Source of the DNA: RI-153 sp963721725
GTDB lineage: Bacteria > Chloroflexota > Anaerolineae > Caldilineales > Caldilineaceae
Assembly (NCBI GenBank): GCA_963721725.1
Contig: CAVRLX010000009.1
Location: 124,001 to 188,000, forward strand
DNA length: 64,000 bases
Direction of reading: 5' to 3'
The first letter of the stretch is position 1. Each line of letters opens with the position of its first letter. The notes beneath the pieces are model-generated. The model searched no databases. It was given only the letters and a program-made list of their open reading frames with translations, and had not been told where the DNA came from. A program made the position numbers and the translations under genes. Of this stretch, positions 44,186-53,042 are shown piece after piece.

Positions 44186-45121
44186 TTAGTCTACTTTCAA
44201 CAACGGTAACAACGACTCGGCACAACGGAGTGCCCCTTCGCCACCCCGCCCGTTATCGTCTACATCCCACCAGGCGGAGAGCACGCACTGGGCCACGCCC
44301 CACGCAATCATCCGCTGCCGGTCGAAGCCCAAGATCTCGTGCAGAATTGCCAGACGTCGCGCCTGAATTTGTTCAAGGTCGGGTCGCGTATTAATGCCGA
44401 TGGGATTATAAAAAAGCACGCCCACCTCATACTCAGCCTCGCCCGCCAGCCCCTTGGGATCAATCACACGCCAGCCGTTTTTATGGCGCAAGATGTTGTC
44501 ATGGTGAAAATCGCCGTGGACCAGTACACGCTGGCCCAGCGAAGCGAAAAGATCGGCAAAAAGCCGCTCGGCGATCTCCACCAACCGGACGGGCAGTGGC
44601 CCTGTGCTGCCGTCAAACTCGGTGCGCAGTTCCGTCAGCCCGCCCGCGTAGCTTTCAACGGGGATCAAGCCGTGATCGGCGGGCAGCGGACGCCAGATCT
44701 GTTGCATCGTTTGCGCCACAATGCGCGTAGCCGCGTCATCATCGGCCACCGCCTCGCGCAGGGGCGTCCCTGGCTGCACCCGTTCCAACAACATCACGCC
44801 CCGTTCGGGGTCTGCACGCAGCAGCCGCGCCATGCCCACGCCATCACAAAGGCGCAGCGCCTCCATCTCGCTCAACAATTCCCTGGTCCCTGGCACGCCA
44901 GCCTTAAAAACAGCCAGTGTGCCATCGGCCAGTGTGGCGGGGGCCACATAGTTGATGGAAAGATTGGGGAAGGGCGGATGGATCGTCATCGACCAGCGCG
45001 CTTCACACTCTGCCAGCAGATCGGGCAGCGCTTGCAGCCAGCCATCTCCGTGCGGGGCGAAATATTTGGCAAGATTTTGAAGGAAGGACTCAGGGAGTAT
45101 TATAACTTTTCTGCCCACCAA
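44186..45121 (-). CDS. APH(6)-type aminoglycoside/hydroxyurea phosphotransferase family kinase
   Basis: 311 residues of the streptomycin 6-kinase/hydroxyurea kinase family. The active site shows VLVHGDFHHDNIL and GWRVIDPKGLAGEAEYEVG with metal Asp, and GVMLLERVQPGTPL as the hinge. Members phosphorylate streptomycin or other small molecules, so a resistance role is possible but unproved. Its start lies within the last 22 bp of the GrpB-like gene, so translation is coupled. Confidence 0.87.
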   Translation of the reverse strand: MVGRKVIILPESFLQNLAKYFAPHGDGWLQALPDLLAECEARWSMTIHPPFPNLSINYVAPATLADGTLAVFKAGVPGTRELLSEMEALRLCDGVGMARLLRADPERGVMLLERVQPGTPLREAVADDDAATRIVAQTMQQIWRPLPADHGLIPVESYAGGLTELRTEFDGSTGPLPVRLVEIAERLFADLFASLGQRVLVHGDFHHDNILRHKNGWRVIDPKGLAGEAEYEVGVLFYNPIGINTRPDLEQIQARRLAILHEILGFDRQRMIAWGVAQCVLSAWWDVDDNGRGGEGALRCAESLLPLLKVD

Positions 45122-45630
45122 TCCAGTGCCTTGCGCTCCGCTTCTTTGACGAAAGCGTCCTTGTAGTCGTTATAATGTTCGATGTTGTCGGGATGTAACT
45201 CTGCCCCCGCCCGCTTGATCTGGCTGTAGGCTTGCGCTCGATCCGGGTGGGCGCGCATGTAATCTCGAAAAATTACATGACGCATGGCCCCCGGATTATC
45301 AATGGCAAAGGTGTGGACGTTGTGTGTGCGCGCCTCGTCGCCGCCTTTAACGAAATAGCGCCGACCCGCCAAGCCATACTCGCCGCGCGGCTCAAAGCCC
45401 AGCGCAATCATGGCCGGATTCAGTGCATCCACTGCGTCAATGTCACGCACCAATGGCATCATGTCGATGATAGGCTTGGCATAGATGCCAGGGATCGACG
45501 TGCTGCCAATATGGTGAAGATCCACAAGCAGATCGCCAAAGAGCGTGCGCAACTGTGCGGCTGCTTCTTCAAACTGATCAACCCAGGCTGGATCATACGG
45601 CACGACGATGATATTTCGCATATGTCCCAC
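45100..45630 (-). CDS. GrpB family protein
   Basis: 176 residues from a GTG start behind GAAAGGAG (an ATG three codons on lies too far from the ribosome site). GrpB-fold nucleotidyltransferase-like protein with VVPYDPAWVDQFEEAAAQLR, LHHIGSTSIPGIYAKPIIDM and RTHNVHTFAIDNPG. The GSTS...DM pattern is that of the nucleotidyltransferase superfamily. The substrate is unknown. Overlaps the APH(6)-type gene. Confidence 0.87.
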   Translation of the reverse strand: MGHMRNIIVVPYDPAWVDQFEEAAAQLRTLFGDLLVDLHHIGSTSIPGIYAKPIIDMMPLVRDIDAVDALNPAMIALGFEPRGEYGLAGRRYFVKGGDEARTHNVHTFAIDNPGAMRHVIFRDYMRAHPDRAQAYSQIKRAGAELHPDNIEHYNDYKDAFVKEAERKALDWWAEKL

Positions 45631-45685
45631 TGCATTCTCCTTTCAGCCGACCCGATTGCGTTTGAAGTACCCATTCTCCGGGAAT

Positions 45686-46207
45686 CTACGTAGATGCCTT
45701 CACCACATGTGCCGTGAAGAATTGTTGCCACGGTCCACACCCTTCAATCAAGGGCTGCATTATGGCCTCTTCAGCTTGCACCGTGTGGCTGAAATCGTGC
45801 GCCGCCCATTCGTGGAGCAACTCGCGCAGCGTCACCGGGCCAAGCCGGGAATGGCGTACACTACGCTCAAAATCTGCTTCACGGACGGCGGCCAGCGCTT
45901 GCAAGCTCTGGGCGCGCAACTCGGCAAATTCCGCTGTCATCGCGGCGGGCATGGGCAGTTCGCCCCCTTGAGTGTCCTGTGCGCCAGGATTGAAATCAGG
46001 GAAATCCTCGCCCTTGAGAAAACATTCGAGCCGTGTCTGAAAAACGCGCTCGGTGTCGATCATGTGTTGTAAACATTCCACCGCCGACCATTCGCCAGGG
46101 GCCGGCGTGCGCTGTAACAGATCCACGGGCAGCAGTTCTGCCAATCGGCTCCAGCGCTCTGGGGTGGTGGTTAACACAGCCTGCATGGTGGGGAGTACGT
46201 TATTCAT
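45686..46207 (-). CDS. DinB-family protein (metal-dependent, four-helix bundle)
   Basis: 173 residues from the ATG at 46207, behind AGGAGAACTCC. The DinB/YfiT-like helical bundle shows the metal histidines in ECLQHMIDTE and HEWAAHDFSH. Members are thiol transferases, hydrolases or unknown. It may belong to the same operon as GrpB, with a gap of about 55 bp. Confidence 0.85.
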   Translation of the reverse strand: MNNVLPTMQAVLTTTPERWSRLAELLPVDLLQRTPAPGEWSAVECLQHMIDTERVFQTRLECFLKGEDFPDFNPGAQDTQGGELPMPAAMTAEFAELRAQSLQALAAVREADFERSVRHSRLGPVTLRELLHEWAAHDFSHTVQAEEAIMQPLIEGCGPWQQFFTAHVVKAST

Positions 46208-46230
46208 CCTTGGAGTTCTCCTGGGTAGGG

Positions 46231-46306
46231 TAGATATTGGGTATTGGGGATACGTAGATATTGGGTATTGGGGCATTGAGTGGATAGTAACACCAATCCC
46301 CAATCG
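46231..46306. repeat. TAGATATTGGGTATTGGGG tandem pair with inverse
   Basis: Two direct units at 46231-46249 and 46255-46273, followed by CCAATCCCCAATC (46294-46306), which can pair with either. It lies upstream of the DinB-type gene. It resembles the AATCTCC/ATCCC reiterations before nadC. Confidence 0.55.
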
Positions 46307-46312
46307 CTGTCT

Positions 46313-46960
46313 CTACAAATTCGTCTTGCCGTTAAAATAGACCACACTCATGGGCACGCCAAAGACTGTGCGGAAGAACAGCGGCGAGAGTGCATCGTCG
46401 CCCGCCTCGGCGTGCCACTGTTGAATCTGAAGTTTGAACTGCCGCAACAACTCATTAGGGCTGTTTAAGCCCACGGCAACCAGCAATCCGCGCCGCGGCA
46501 CCGCCACCGCCACCTGTGGCGGCATGTGCAGAAGCCGTGTTGCCTGGAGCAGAAAGCTCTTGTCCAACACATGTTCCGCCGCCAAAACATCATCGTCACA
46601 GAGAGCATAGGTGAGCGTCGTATCCGCATCGCCTTGAAAGGTCTCCAGTCGCCAATGGGCTGGGCGCTTTTTCAGATTTGCCAGCGCCTCTTGTACAGCC
46701 AGTGCGGCGTCCACTTCCATGCGCACAATGCGCTCAATGTCCACAAAAAACTGCGAATCCTGGGTCAGATAGGCCAGCGCCGTCCACGGGATCTGCGCCG
46801 CCAGTGGATCACTCACCAGCGGGCGACAGAGCATCTGCGGCGCGATGGGCCGATCCGCGGGCATCAAGCGCGGAAAGACAGGCAACAGCACGCCGATGCC
46901 TAATTTCAGGCCGGTGCTAAGGTCATACTGTGCATACGGCTGTGATGGGGACGACGACAA
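46313..46960 (-). CDS. Hypothetical protein (DUF1444-like)
   Basis: 215 residues. The start is TTG behind GGGAG at 6-nt spacing; no suitable ATG or GTG exists nearby. The sequence VAVAVPRRGLLVAVGLNSPN and LSPLFFRTVFGVPMSVVYFN resembles DUF1444 proteins by pattern, but this is a weak match. It is cytoplasmic, without signal or membrane segments. It is probably a lone gene. Confidence 0.65.
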   Translation of the reverse strand: MSSSPSQPYAQYDLSTGLKLGIGVLLPVFPRLMPADRPIAPQMLCRPLVSDPLAAQIPWTALAYLTQDSQFFVDIERIVRMEVDAALAVQEALANLKKRPAHWRLETFQGDADTTLTYALCDDDVLAAEHVLDKSFLLQATRLLHMPPQVAVAVPRRGLLVAVGLNSPNELLRQFKLQIQQWHAEAGDDALSPLFFRTVFGVPMSVVYFNGKTNL

Positions 46961-46993
46961 GAGTTGCTCCCAAGAATGCTCAATTCAATCCAC

Positions 46994-47091
46994 GCACGTA
47001 CCTATTTCAGGTGCGACGCACTCGCCAGGCGTAGAACGGTTGAAACGCGTGTGTGGCGAGTGCATCTCGTCCTAGACCTGTATCGTTACCC
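46994..47091. repeat. REP-like palindrome, copy D
   Basis: Begins CACGTACCTATTTCAGGTGC GACGCACTCGCCAGGCGTA and ends GTGTGGCGAGTGCATCTCGT CCTAGACCTGTATCGTTACC. Shares long blocks with copy B (17714-17812). It is followed, at 47130-47155, by a tandem pair of TATACTATGCAGA (13 bp) that contains TATACT boxes and could serve as a promoter for the protease gene. Confidence 0.7.
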
Positions 47092-47225
47092 ACGCACAAT
47101 CAATGGCTTTACTTTGCTATCAAGCCGTTTATACTATGCAGATATACTATGCAGAGTCGTGTCTTTCACGGATTTTCCGCTCTGCTCCCTGCATTGTATT
47201 CCATCCCAACCATTAGGAGAAATCA

Positions 47226-50200
47226 ATGAGTTTTACGGCAAAATCTAGACATTGGCGGCGTATTGTGCTGGGCATTTGTGGTCTGCTTTTGATGACGGCG
47301 GGCAGTTTCCCCACTGCTTTTGCCGCACCTTCTGCCCAGGCCGACGCAGCCGAGTGGTTGATTATGGTCTATCTCGACGCCGACGATGACGTGCTTGAAG
47401 AGGACATGCTCATCGATCTGCAAGAGATGGAACTCATCGGTTCCAGCGATGACGTTCACATTGTGGTACAGGCCGACCGCTACGAAGGCAGCTTCGACGG
47501 CATGGACGATCTGGACAGGCACACACCGCTACTATGTTACCCAAGATGACGATCTGGGCACGATTTCTTCGGAAGTGATCGAAGAATTGGGCGAAGTCAA
47601 CATGGCCGACGGCGACACTTTGGTCGAGTTTGTGACTTGGGCCGTGGAAAACTATCCGGCGCGCAAAACCGCGCTGATTTTGTCCGATCACGGCGCAGGC
47701 TGGCCGGGCGGCTTTGGCGATCCCGATCCGGGCATTGCCGGGGCCGATGATATTTTTCTGCTCAACGTGTTCGGCGCAGATAATCTCTGGCTCATGGAGA
47801 TCGACCGCACTCTGGCGGCAGCGCTGGAAGCCACGGGGCTGGAATCGTTCGACTTTGTCGGCTTTGATGCCTGTCTCATGGCCCAGGTGGAGGTTTTTAC
47901 GGCGATTGCGCCCTATGCCCAATACTCGGTGGCCTCGGAAGAGACCGAACCGGGCGTGGGCTGGGCCTATACTGCCGTCCTTGAATCGCTGACTGCCGAT
48001 CCCACGGTGGACGGCGGCGGGCTGGCGCAACTCATTGTCGAGTCCTATATTGACTATGACATGCGCCTCAATGACCCCGACTTTGTCGGCGATCTGGATC
48101 CCGCCCAAGCCGCCGTGGAATTCTTCCATGACGCCACCCTCACCGCCGTGGATCTCTCGGCGATTGCCGATCTCAACACGGCGCTCGACAGCTTTGCCGA
48201 TAGCCTCACCCAGATCGACCAAAAACTGGTGGCGCGCGCCCGCAGCTATGCCCAAGCCTATGAATCAGTCTTTGGCGACGAGTTTCCCTCACCCTACATT
48301 GATCTGGGCAACTTCGCCAGCCTCATCGCCCAACAGAGCAACAGCGAAGTGGTTTCCAGCGCCGCCGAAGCCCTGCAAGCGGCCATTGCAAACGCTGTCA
48401 TCGCCGAACGCCACGGCCCCGGTCGCAGCGGCTCCACGGGCATTGCCATCTATTTTCCCGTGCCCGATATGGTGGAAATTGGCGAAAATTTTGGCTATGC
48501 CGAGGTGGCAGATCGCTTTGCCGCCGAGACAAACTGGGACGAATTCTTGACCTTCCACGCTGGCGGCGGCGCACCGGTAAGCTTCAACCGCCCCGAGCCG
48601 TCATTGGCCCAGCAATTGCTGGCCGCGTTTGATTTTCTCACCGAAGAAGATGTGCAAGCCCTGATTGATGAGATCGCCACGCTCCAAGCCGAGGAATACA
48701 CCCCCGACGAGATCGCCGCCACGCTGTTGGATGAAGAGTGGGACGGCGATGTGGTCGATTTTCTTGTGGAGTTGGGTGTGCTGGCCCCGCCTGCTGAGCC
48801 TGTGCAATTGTCCAGCGCGGTGAAGCCCATCCGTGTGGCCCCGATTACACTCTCCGCCGAGGTGGTGCGCCCTGGCGAGCCGGTGACCGTGCAAAGCGAG
48901 ATCAGCGGCGATCAGATCGGCTATGTTTACACCTTCATCGGTCGCTACCTGCCCGACGAAAATGTGCTGATCATTGAAGATCAGGACTATATTTTCTCCG
49001 ATGACGATCAAGAAGTGGGCGGCGTGGTCTATCCCGTCTGGCCCGAAGAGAGCTTCCCCGTCGAGTATGAATGGGAGCCAACGGTCTACGCAGCCAGCGA
49101 CGGCGAAAGCTCGGTGCGTGTGCTCTTTATGCCCGAAAGCTACGGCGAATCGCCAGTCTACACCGTGGACGGCATCTATCAGTCTGTTAATGGCGGAGAC
49201 GCCCGCTACGCCCGCCTTTACTTCATGGACGGTGAGGGATTCCAAGTCATCGCCTTCACCGGCGCAGCCAGCAGCAGCGCTGGCGCACCCTATGAACTGA
49301 CGCCAAAGCCGGGCGACACCTTCACCGTGCTGGAACAGGGCATCAACTTGGCCGCCGCAGAGGGCGAAGACGATAGCTATCGCCGCGAGGCCGGCACGCT
49401 TACCTTTGGCGACGAACCGTTTACGTTGGAAACCACGCCCGCGCCCAGTGGCAACTATGTGGTGGGCATCCTGGCCGAGGATCTCCAGGGCAACACCTAT
49501 GAGCAATACGAAAGCGTCTTTGTGGTCAACGACGAAGCCGAAGCCGAAGAAGGCTATCTGCCCTATGCCAACGAAGATCAGGAGTTTGCGCTACTCTATC
49601 CCGAAGCGTGGACGCTCTATGAAGACGCCGCCATTTCGCTGGTCAGCGAGGATGAAAGCGCCTTTGTCACCGTGGAGCGGCTGAGCTACGAAGATTTGGA
49701 CGGGAGCGATGCCAGCGATCAGGCGATTAGCGATGCGCTGGACAATCTGGGCGATGGCCTGGGCGTGGAAAATGTTGAGTTTGCCGACGAGATCAGTGAT
49801 ATCCTCCTGGGCTGGTTCGATGCCCGCACTGTCGAATTTAGCGGCGAATTGGACGGCTTCGCGGTCTCTGGCTCGGTGAGCGCCGCCACCCCCACGCTGG
49901 GCCTCACTTTTGTGGTGATCAGCGTAGCCCAGGACGATGTCTACGAGGATACCGCGCCGCTCTTTGATGCCATTGTCTATAGCTTCGACGTGCTGATCTC
50001 TGGCATCGAGCGCGCCGCCGCCAGCCCGCCCCCACCCGCCCTCGCTGAGATCATCTTTAGCGACGATTTCAGCGACGCCGAGAGCGGACTGTATGAGGAC
50101 GAAGAGCCGCAGGATTGGGGCCAGGGCTATTATGACCTGGACAACGAGTATTACGTCTATGACCTCACACCCGAACCCGGCGCGATCTATGACTATTACG

Positions 50201-50616
50201 GCGATGTAGAACTGGAGGCTCCTTTCCTCTATCAGGGCACGGTGACCTATTTTGGCACGTGGAACAACGCCTATGGGCTGACCTTCCAGGTGGTGAGTGA
50301 TGACGAGTTCTACGCCTTCCGCATCTCTGGTGATGGCTACTTCATTGTGGAGAAATCCAGCGCCGACGGCGTGGAAACGTTGGTGGATTGGACAATTGCC
50401 GACAGCATCGCCCAGGAGGAGGAGACCCCCAACACGCTCGCCGTGGTGGGCAACGAGGGCTACTACGATCTCTACATTAACGATGGCTGGGTGGGCAGTT
50501 TTGAAGATGACAGCTATAGCGGCGGCAGCGTGGGCATCATCGCCGAGAATCTGGACAGTGAAGACTTCGCTGTCTTTATCTTCGATGATCTCACCGTGGG
50601 CGTGCCAGAAGAATAA
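47226..50616 (+). CDS. Secreted clostripain-type (C11) cysteine protease with extra C-terminal domains, frameshifted
   Basis: About 1129 residues if one base is removed. The signal peptide (residues 1-34, ending FPTAFAAPS) is followed by the C11 protease domain (WLIMVYLDADDDVLEEDM). After a frame change near 47512, the domain continues with GTHRYYVTQDDDL. The catalytic His is in ALILSDHGAGW and the Cys in GFDACLMAQVEV. Downstream are beta-rich domains, an acidic PsbP-like segment (QEFALLYPEAWTLYED) and a C-terminal jelly-roll domain (IFSDDFSDAESGLYEDEE to FIFDDLTVGVPEE). The protein is highly acidic. The frame break is probably a sequence error. Confidence 0.85.
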
Positions 50617-50621
50617 CTAAA

Positions 50622-50655
50622 AGACCTGCCAGGATTTCAGAATCCTGGCAGGTCT
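50622..50655. repeat. GACCTGYCAGG palindrome
   Basis: 15-bp stem AGACCTGCCAGGATT / AATCCTGGCAGGTCT with a 4-nt loop, just after the protease stop. Two related palindromes lie at 58339-58371 and 61095-61128. It may act as a terminator although the U-tract is weak. Confidence 0.65.
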
Positions 50656-50701
50656 CACTGCGATTGAGAGGGAAACCCATGTCATTTTTCACCCGTTTGG
50701 G

Positions 50702-50983
50702 TTAGGCAAGTTCAAGGATAACTTGCCGTCCCGCCCGTGCTTCTAGCGTAATTAACATCTCCAGGCTGAATTTATCCCACTCACCCCGCACCAAAGCAGC
50801 CACTCGCAACGTATCGATACCCAGTACTTGCGCGGCTTCAGTTGGCGTCATACCACTAGACTGAATATACGCTCTTAAATCGTTTATCAATTTGGCTCTC
50901 ATATGCAAAATTGTGGCCTCTGCTGGCTCAAAATCCAGATCTGCAAAGACATTGCCGCTCGATTCAAAAACTGGCTCGTCCAT
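50702..50983 (-). CDS. higA: XRE-family antitoxin (HigA-like)
   Basis: 93 residues with an N-terminal acidic arm and an XRE helix-turn-helix (SGMTPTEAAQVLGIDTLRVA, then ALVRGEWDKFSLEMLITLEA). It resembles the COG5606 antitoxins, which follow rather than precede the toxin gene. It represses the pair and binds the HigB toxin. Confidence 0.85.
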   Translation of the reverse strand: MDEPVFESSGNVFADLDFEPAEATILHMRAKLINDLRAYIQSSGMTPTEAAQVLGIDTLRVAALVRGEWDKFSLEMLITLEARAGRQVILELA

Positions 50984-50986
50984 CGC

Positions 50987-51304
50987 TTATTCTCCTATTT
51001 GTTGGTATCGACGCCGGGCAATTTCAAGATCTTTATGGCTGGTTTTTTGTGTCTTTTTCTGGAATGCGTGTAGCACATAGATTGCATCGGCAAATTTCGC
51101 CACGTAGAGAACGCGCCATTCGCCCAATACATGAATCCGAATTTCTTGAACACCCGCGCCCACTGCTTTGATGGGCTTCCGATCTGTTGGCTCTAATCCG
51201 CGCTGAATCGCGTACAGTTCAAAACCGGCCTGTCTTCGCGCTTCGGCGGGGAAGCTACGTAGCTCGTCCAGCGTTGATCCCACAAATCGCAGTGATTTCA
51301 TCAT
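50987..51304 (-). CDS. higB: HigB-like RelE/Gp49 toxin
   Basis: 105 residues with the phage-derived Gp49-like (COG4679) pattern LRFVGSTLDELRSFPAEARR and VQEIRIHVLGEWRVLYVAKF, and AFQKKTQKTSHKDLEIARRR at the end. These toxins cleave ribosome-bound mRNA. The order toxin then antitoxin, with 3 bp between them, is the HigBA arrangement. Confidence 0.88.
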   Translation of the reverse strand: MMKSLRFVGSTLDELRSFPAEARRQAGFELYAIQRGLEPTDRKPIKAVGAGVQEIRIHVLGEWRVLYVAKFADAIYVLHAFQKKTQKTSHKDLEIARRRYQQIGE

Positions 51305-51383
51305 GCATCCTCAAACTCTCTTCACACCACGATAGCCCCAAACATCTGCCATTATAGCAGACCGCCACCCGCTTGGTCACCCT

Positions 51384-52769
51384 TTAACACTCAATCACAT
51401 TCACCGCCAGCCCGCCGCGGCTGGTCTCTTTGTATTTACTCTTCATGTCGGCCCCGGTCTCGCGCATGGTCTTGATCACCTTGTCCAGCGAGACGTAATG
51501 CTGACCCTCGCCGCGCAGCGCCAAGCGACAGGCATTGATGGCCTTTACCGCGCCCATGGCGTTGCGCTCGATACAGGGGATCTGCACCAGCCCGCCCACA
51601 GGATCACAGGTGAGGCCCAGGTTGTGCTCCATGCCGATCTCGGCGGCATTCTCCACTTGCAACACCGTCCCGCCCATCACCTCGGCCAGCCCGCCCGCCG
51701 CCATGGAACAGGCCACGCCCACTTCGCCCTGGCAGCCCACATCCGCACCGGAAATTGAGGCATTCTTTTTATAGAGCGTGCCAATCGCCCCCGCTGTGAG
51801 CAAAAAGCGCACTACCCCTTCTTCCAAATGGGCCTGATCGCTCGCCACAAAGCGCGCCCGATCGTGCAGCACCGCCGGGATGATCCCGGCTGCGCCATTG
51901 GTGGGCGCGGTCACCACACGCCCGCCCGCAGCATTTTCTTCGTTTACAGCCAGAGCATAGAGGTTAACCCAATCCATCACGTTGAGCGGATCGCGCAGCG
52001 CGCGCTCGCCCTCGCTGGTGAGCTTGCTGTGCAGTTCCGGTGCACGCCGCTTGACCCGGAAGCCGCCGGGCAGTGTGCCCCCTGTGCGGATGCCGCGCCC
52101 CACACATTCGCCCATCACCGCCCAGATGCGCAGCAGCTCGGCGCGGATCTCGGCCTCGCTGCGCCAGATCTTTTCGTTTTCAAGCATCAACCCGCTCATG
52201 GAAAGGTTGTGGGCGCGGCACAGATCAAGCAATTCCTCGGCGCTGTCGAACTTATACGGCTGCGGCGTTTCATCCTCGCGCACACGATCTGCGCCGGTGG
52301 CGTTTTCGTCCACCACAAAGCCGCCGCCCACAGAATAGTATGTTTTTTGCAGCAGGGGATTGTCCGCGCTGTCAAAGGCGCTGAAGATCATACCGTTGGG
52401 GTGATAGGGCAGCGAACGTTTGCGGAAGAGAATATCGCGCTTTTCATCAAAAGCAACGGTGTGCTGATGCAACAAAGCCAACTCGCCACCGGCGCGGATT
52501 TCATCGAGCAGCGCCGGGATCGCCTCTACATCCACGCTGTCGGGTTCCTCGCCCAGCCAGCCCAATAACACCGCTTTATCGCTGCCGTGGCCTTTGCCGG
52601 TGAGACCCAACGAGCCGAAAAGCTCGGCCTGAATGCGGGCCGTTTGGGCCAATAGATCGTCCTCTTGCAGGCGCAACGTAAACTGCCGCGCCGCCTTCAT
52701 GGGGCCAACGGTATGAGAACTTGAAGGGCCGATGCCGATCTTGAAGAGGTCAAAGACACTGATTACCAT
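51384..52769 (-). CDS. sdaA: L-serine ammonia-lyase (single-chain, iron-sulfur)
   Basis: 461-residue single-chain enzyme that converts L-serine to pyruvate and ammonia. The N-terminal beta domain opens with VFDLFKIGIGPSSSHTVGPM and the alpha domain has VTAPTNGAAGIIPAV. The [4Fe-4S] cysteines are visible in VGCQGEVGVAC and in TCDPVGGLVQIPCIERN. It ends SRGGLAVNVIEC, the cysteine-ended tail typical of this type. No neighbour is clearly linked. The gap to the next gene (52770-53042) is gene-free with no obvious motif. Confidence 0.95.
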   Translation of the reverse strand: MVISVFDLFKIGIGPSSSHTVGPMKAARQFTLRLQEDDLLAQTARIQAELFGSLGLTGKGHGSDKAVLLGWLGEEPDSVDVEAIPALLDEIRAGGELALLHQHTVAFDEKRDILFRKRSLPYHPNGMIFSAFDSADNPLLQKTYYSVGGGFVVDENATGADRVREDETPQPYKFDSAEELLDLCRAHNLSMSGLMLENEKIWRSEAEIRAELLRIWAVMGECVGRGIRTGGTLPGGFRVKRRAPELHSKLTSEGERALRDPLNVMDWVNLYALAVNEENAAGGRVVTAPTNGAAGIIPAVLHDRARFVASDQAHLEEGVVRFLLTAGAIGTLYKKNASISGADVGCQGEVGVACSMAAGGLAEVMGGTVLQVENAAEIGMEHNLGLTCDPVGGLVQIPCIERNAMGAVKAINACRLALRGEGQHYVSLDKVIKTMRETGADMKSKYKETSRGGLAVNVIEC

Positions 52770-53042
52770 AGGGCGACGTTGCTCCTAATTCGTATAAAAC
52801 ACACAAAGCGGCTCTCGTGAACACATTGTACTACTGCTGCACCTAGTGTATCACAGCACGCAAAGGTCGAACTTACGCTTTCTCGGCATACACCGGTATC
52901 TACCCAGCACTGTACCCCGACACATATTTATTGGCTCTTTTCTGTGTTTCAATAGGGCCGATAGCCGATCCCTTTGAGGCGGCTATTCTCCGTCGTTTCT
53001 AAAAAGTGTGGTTTGTAAAAAAGTCCAAAGAAAGAGGATACG

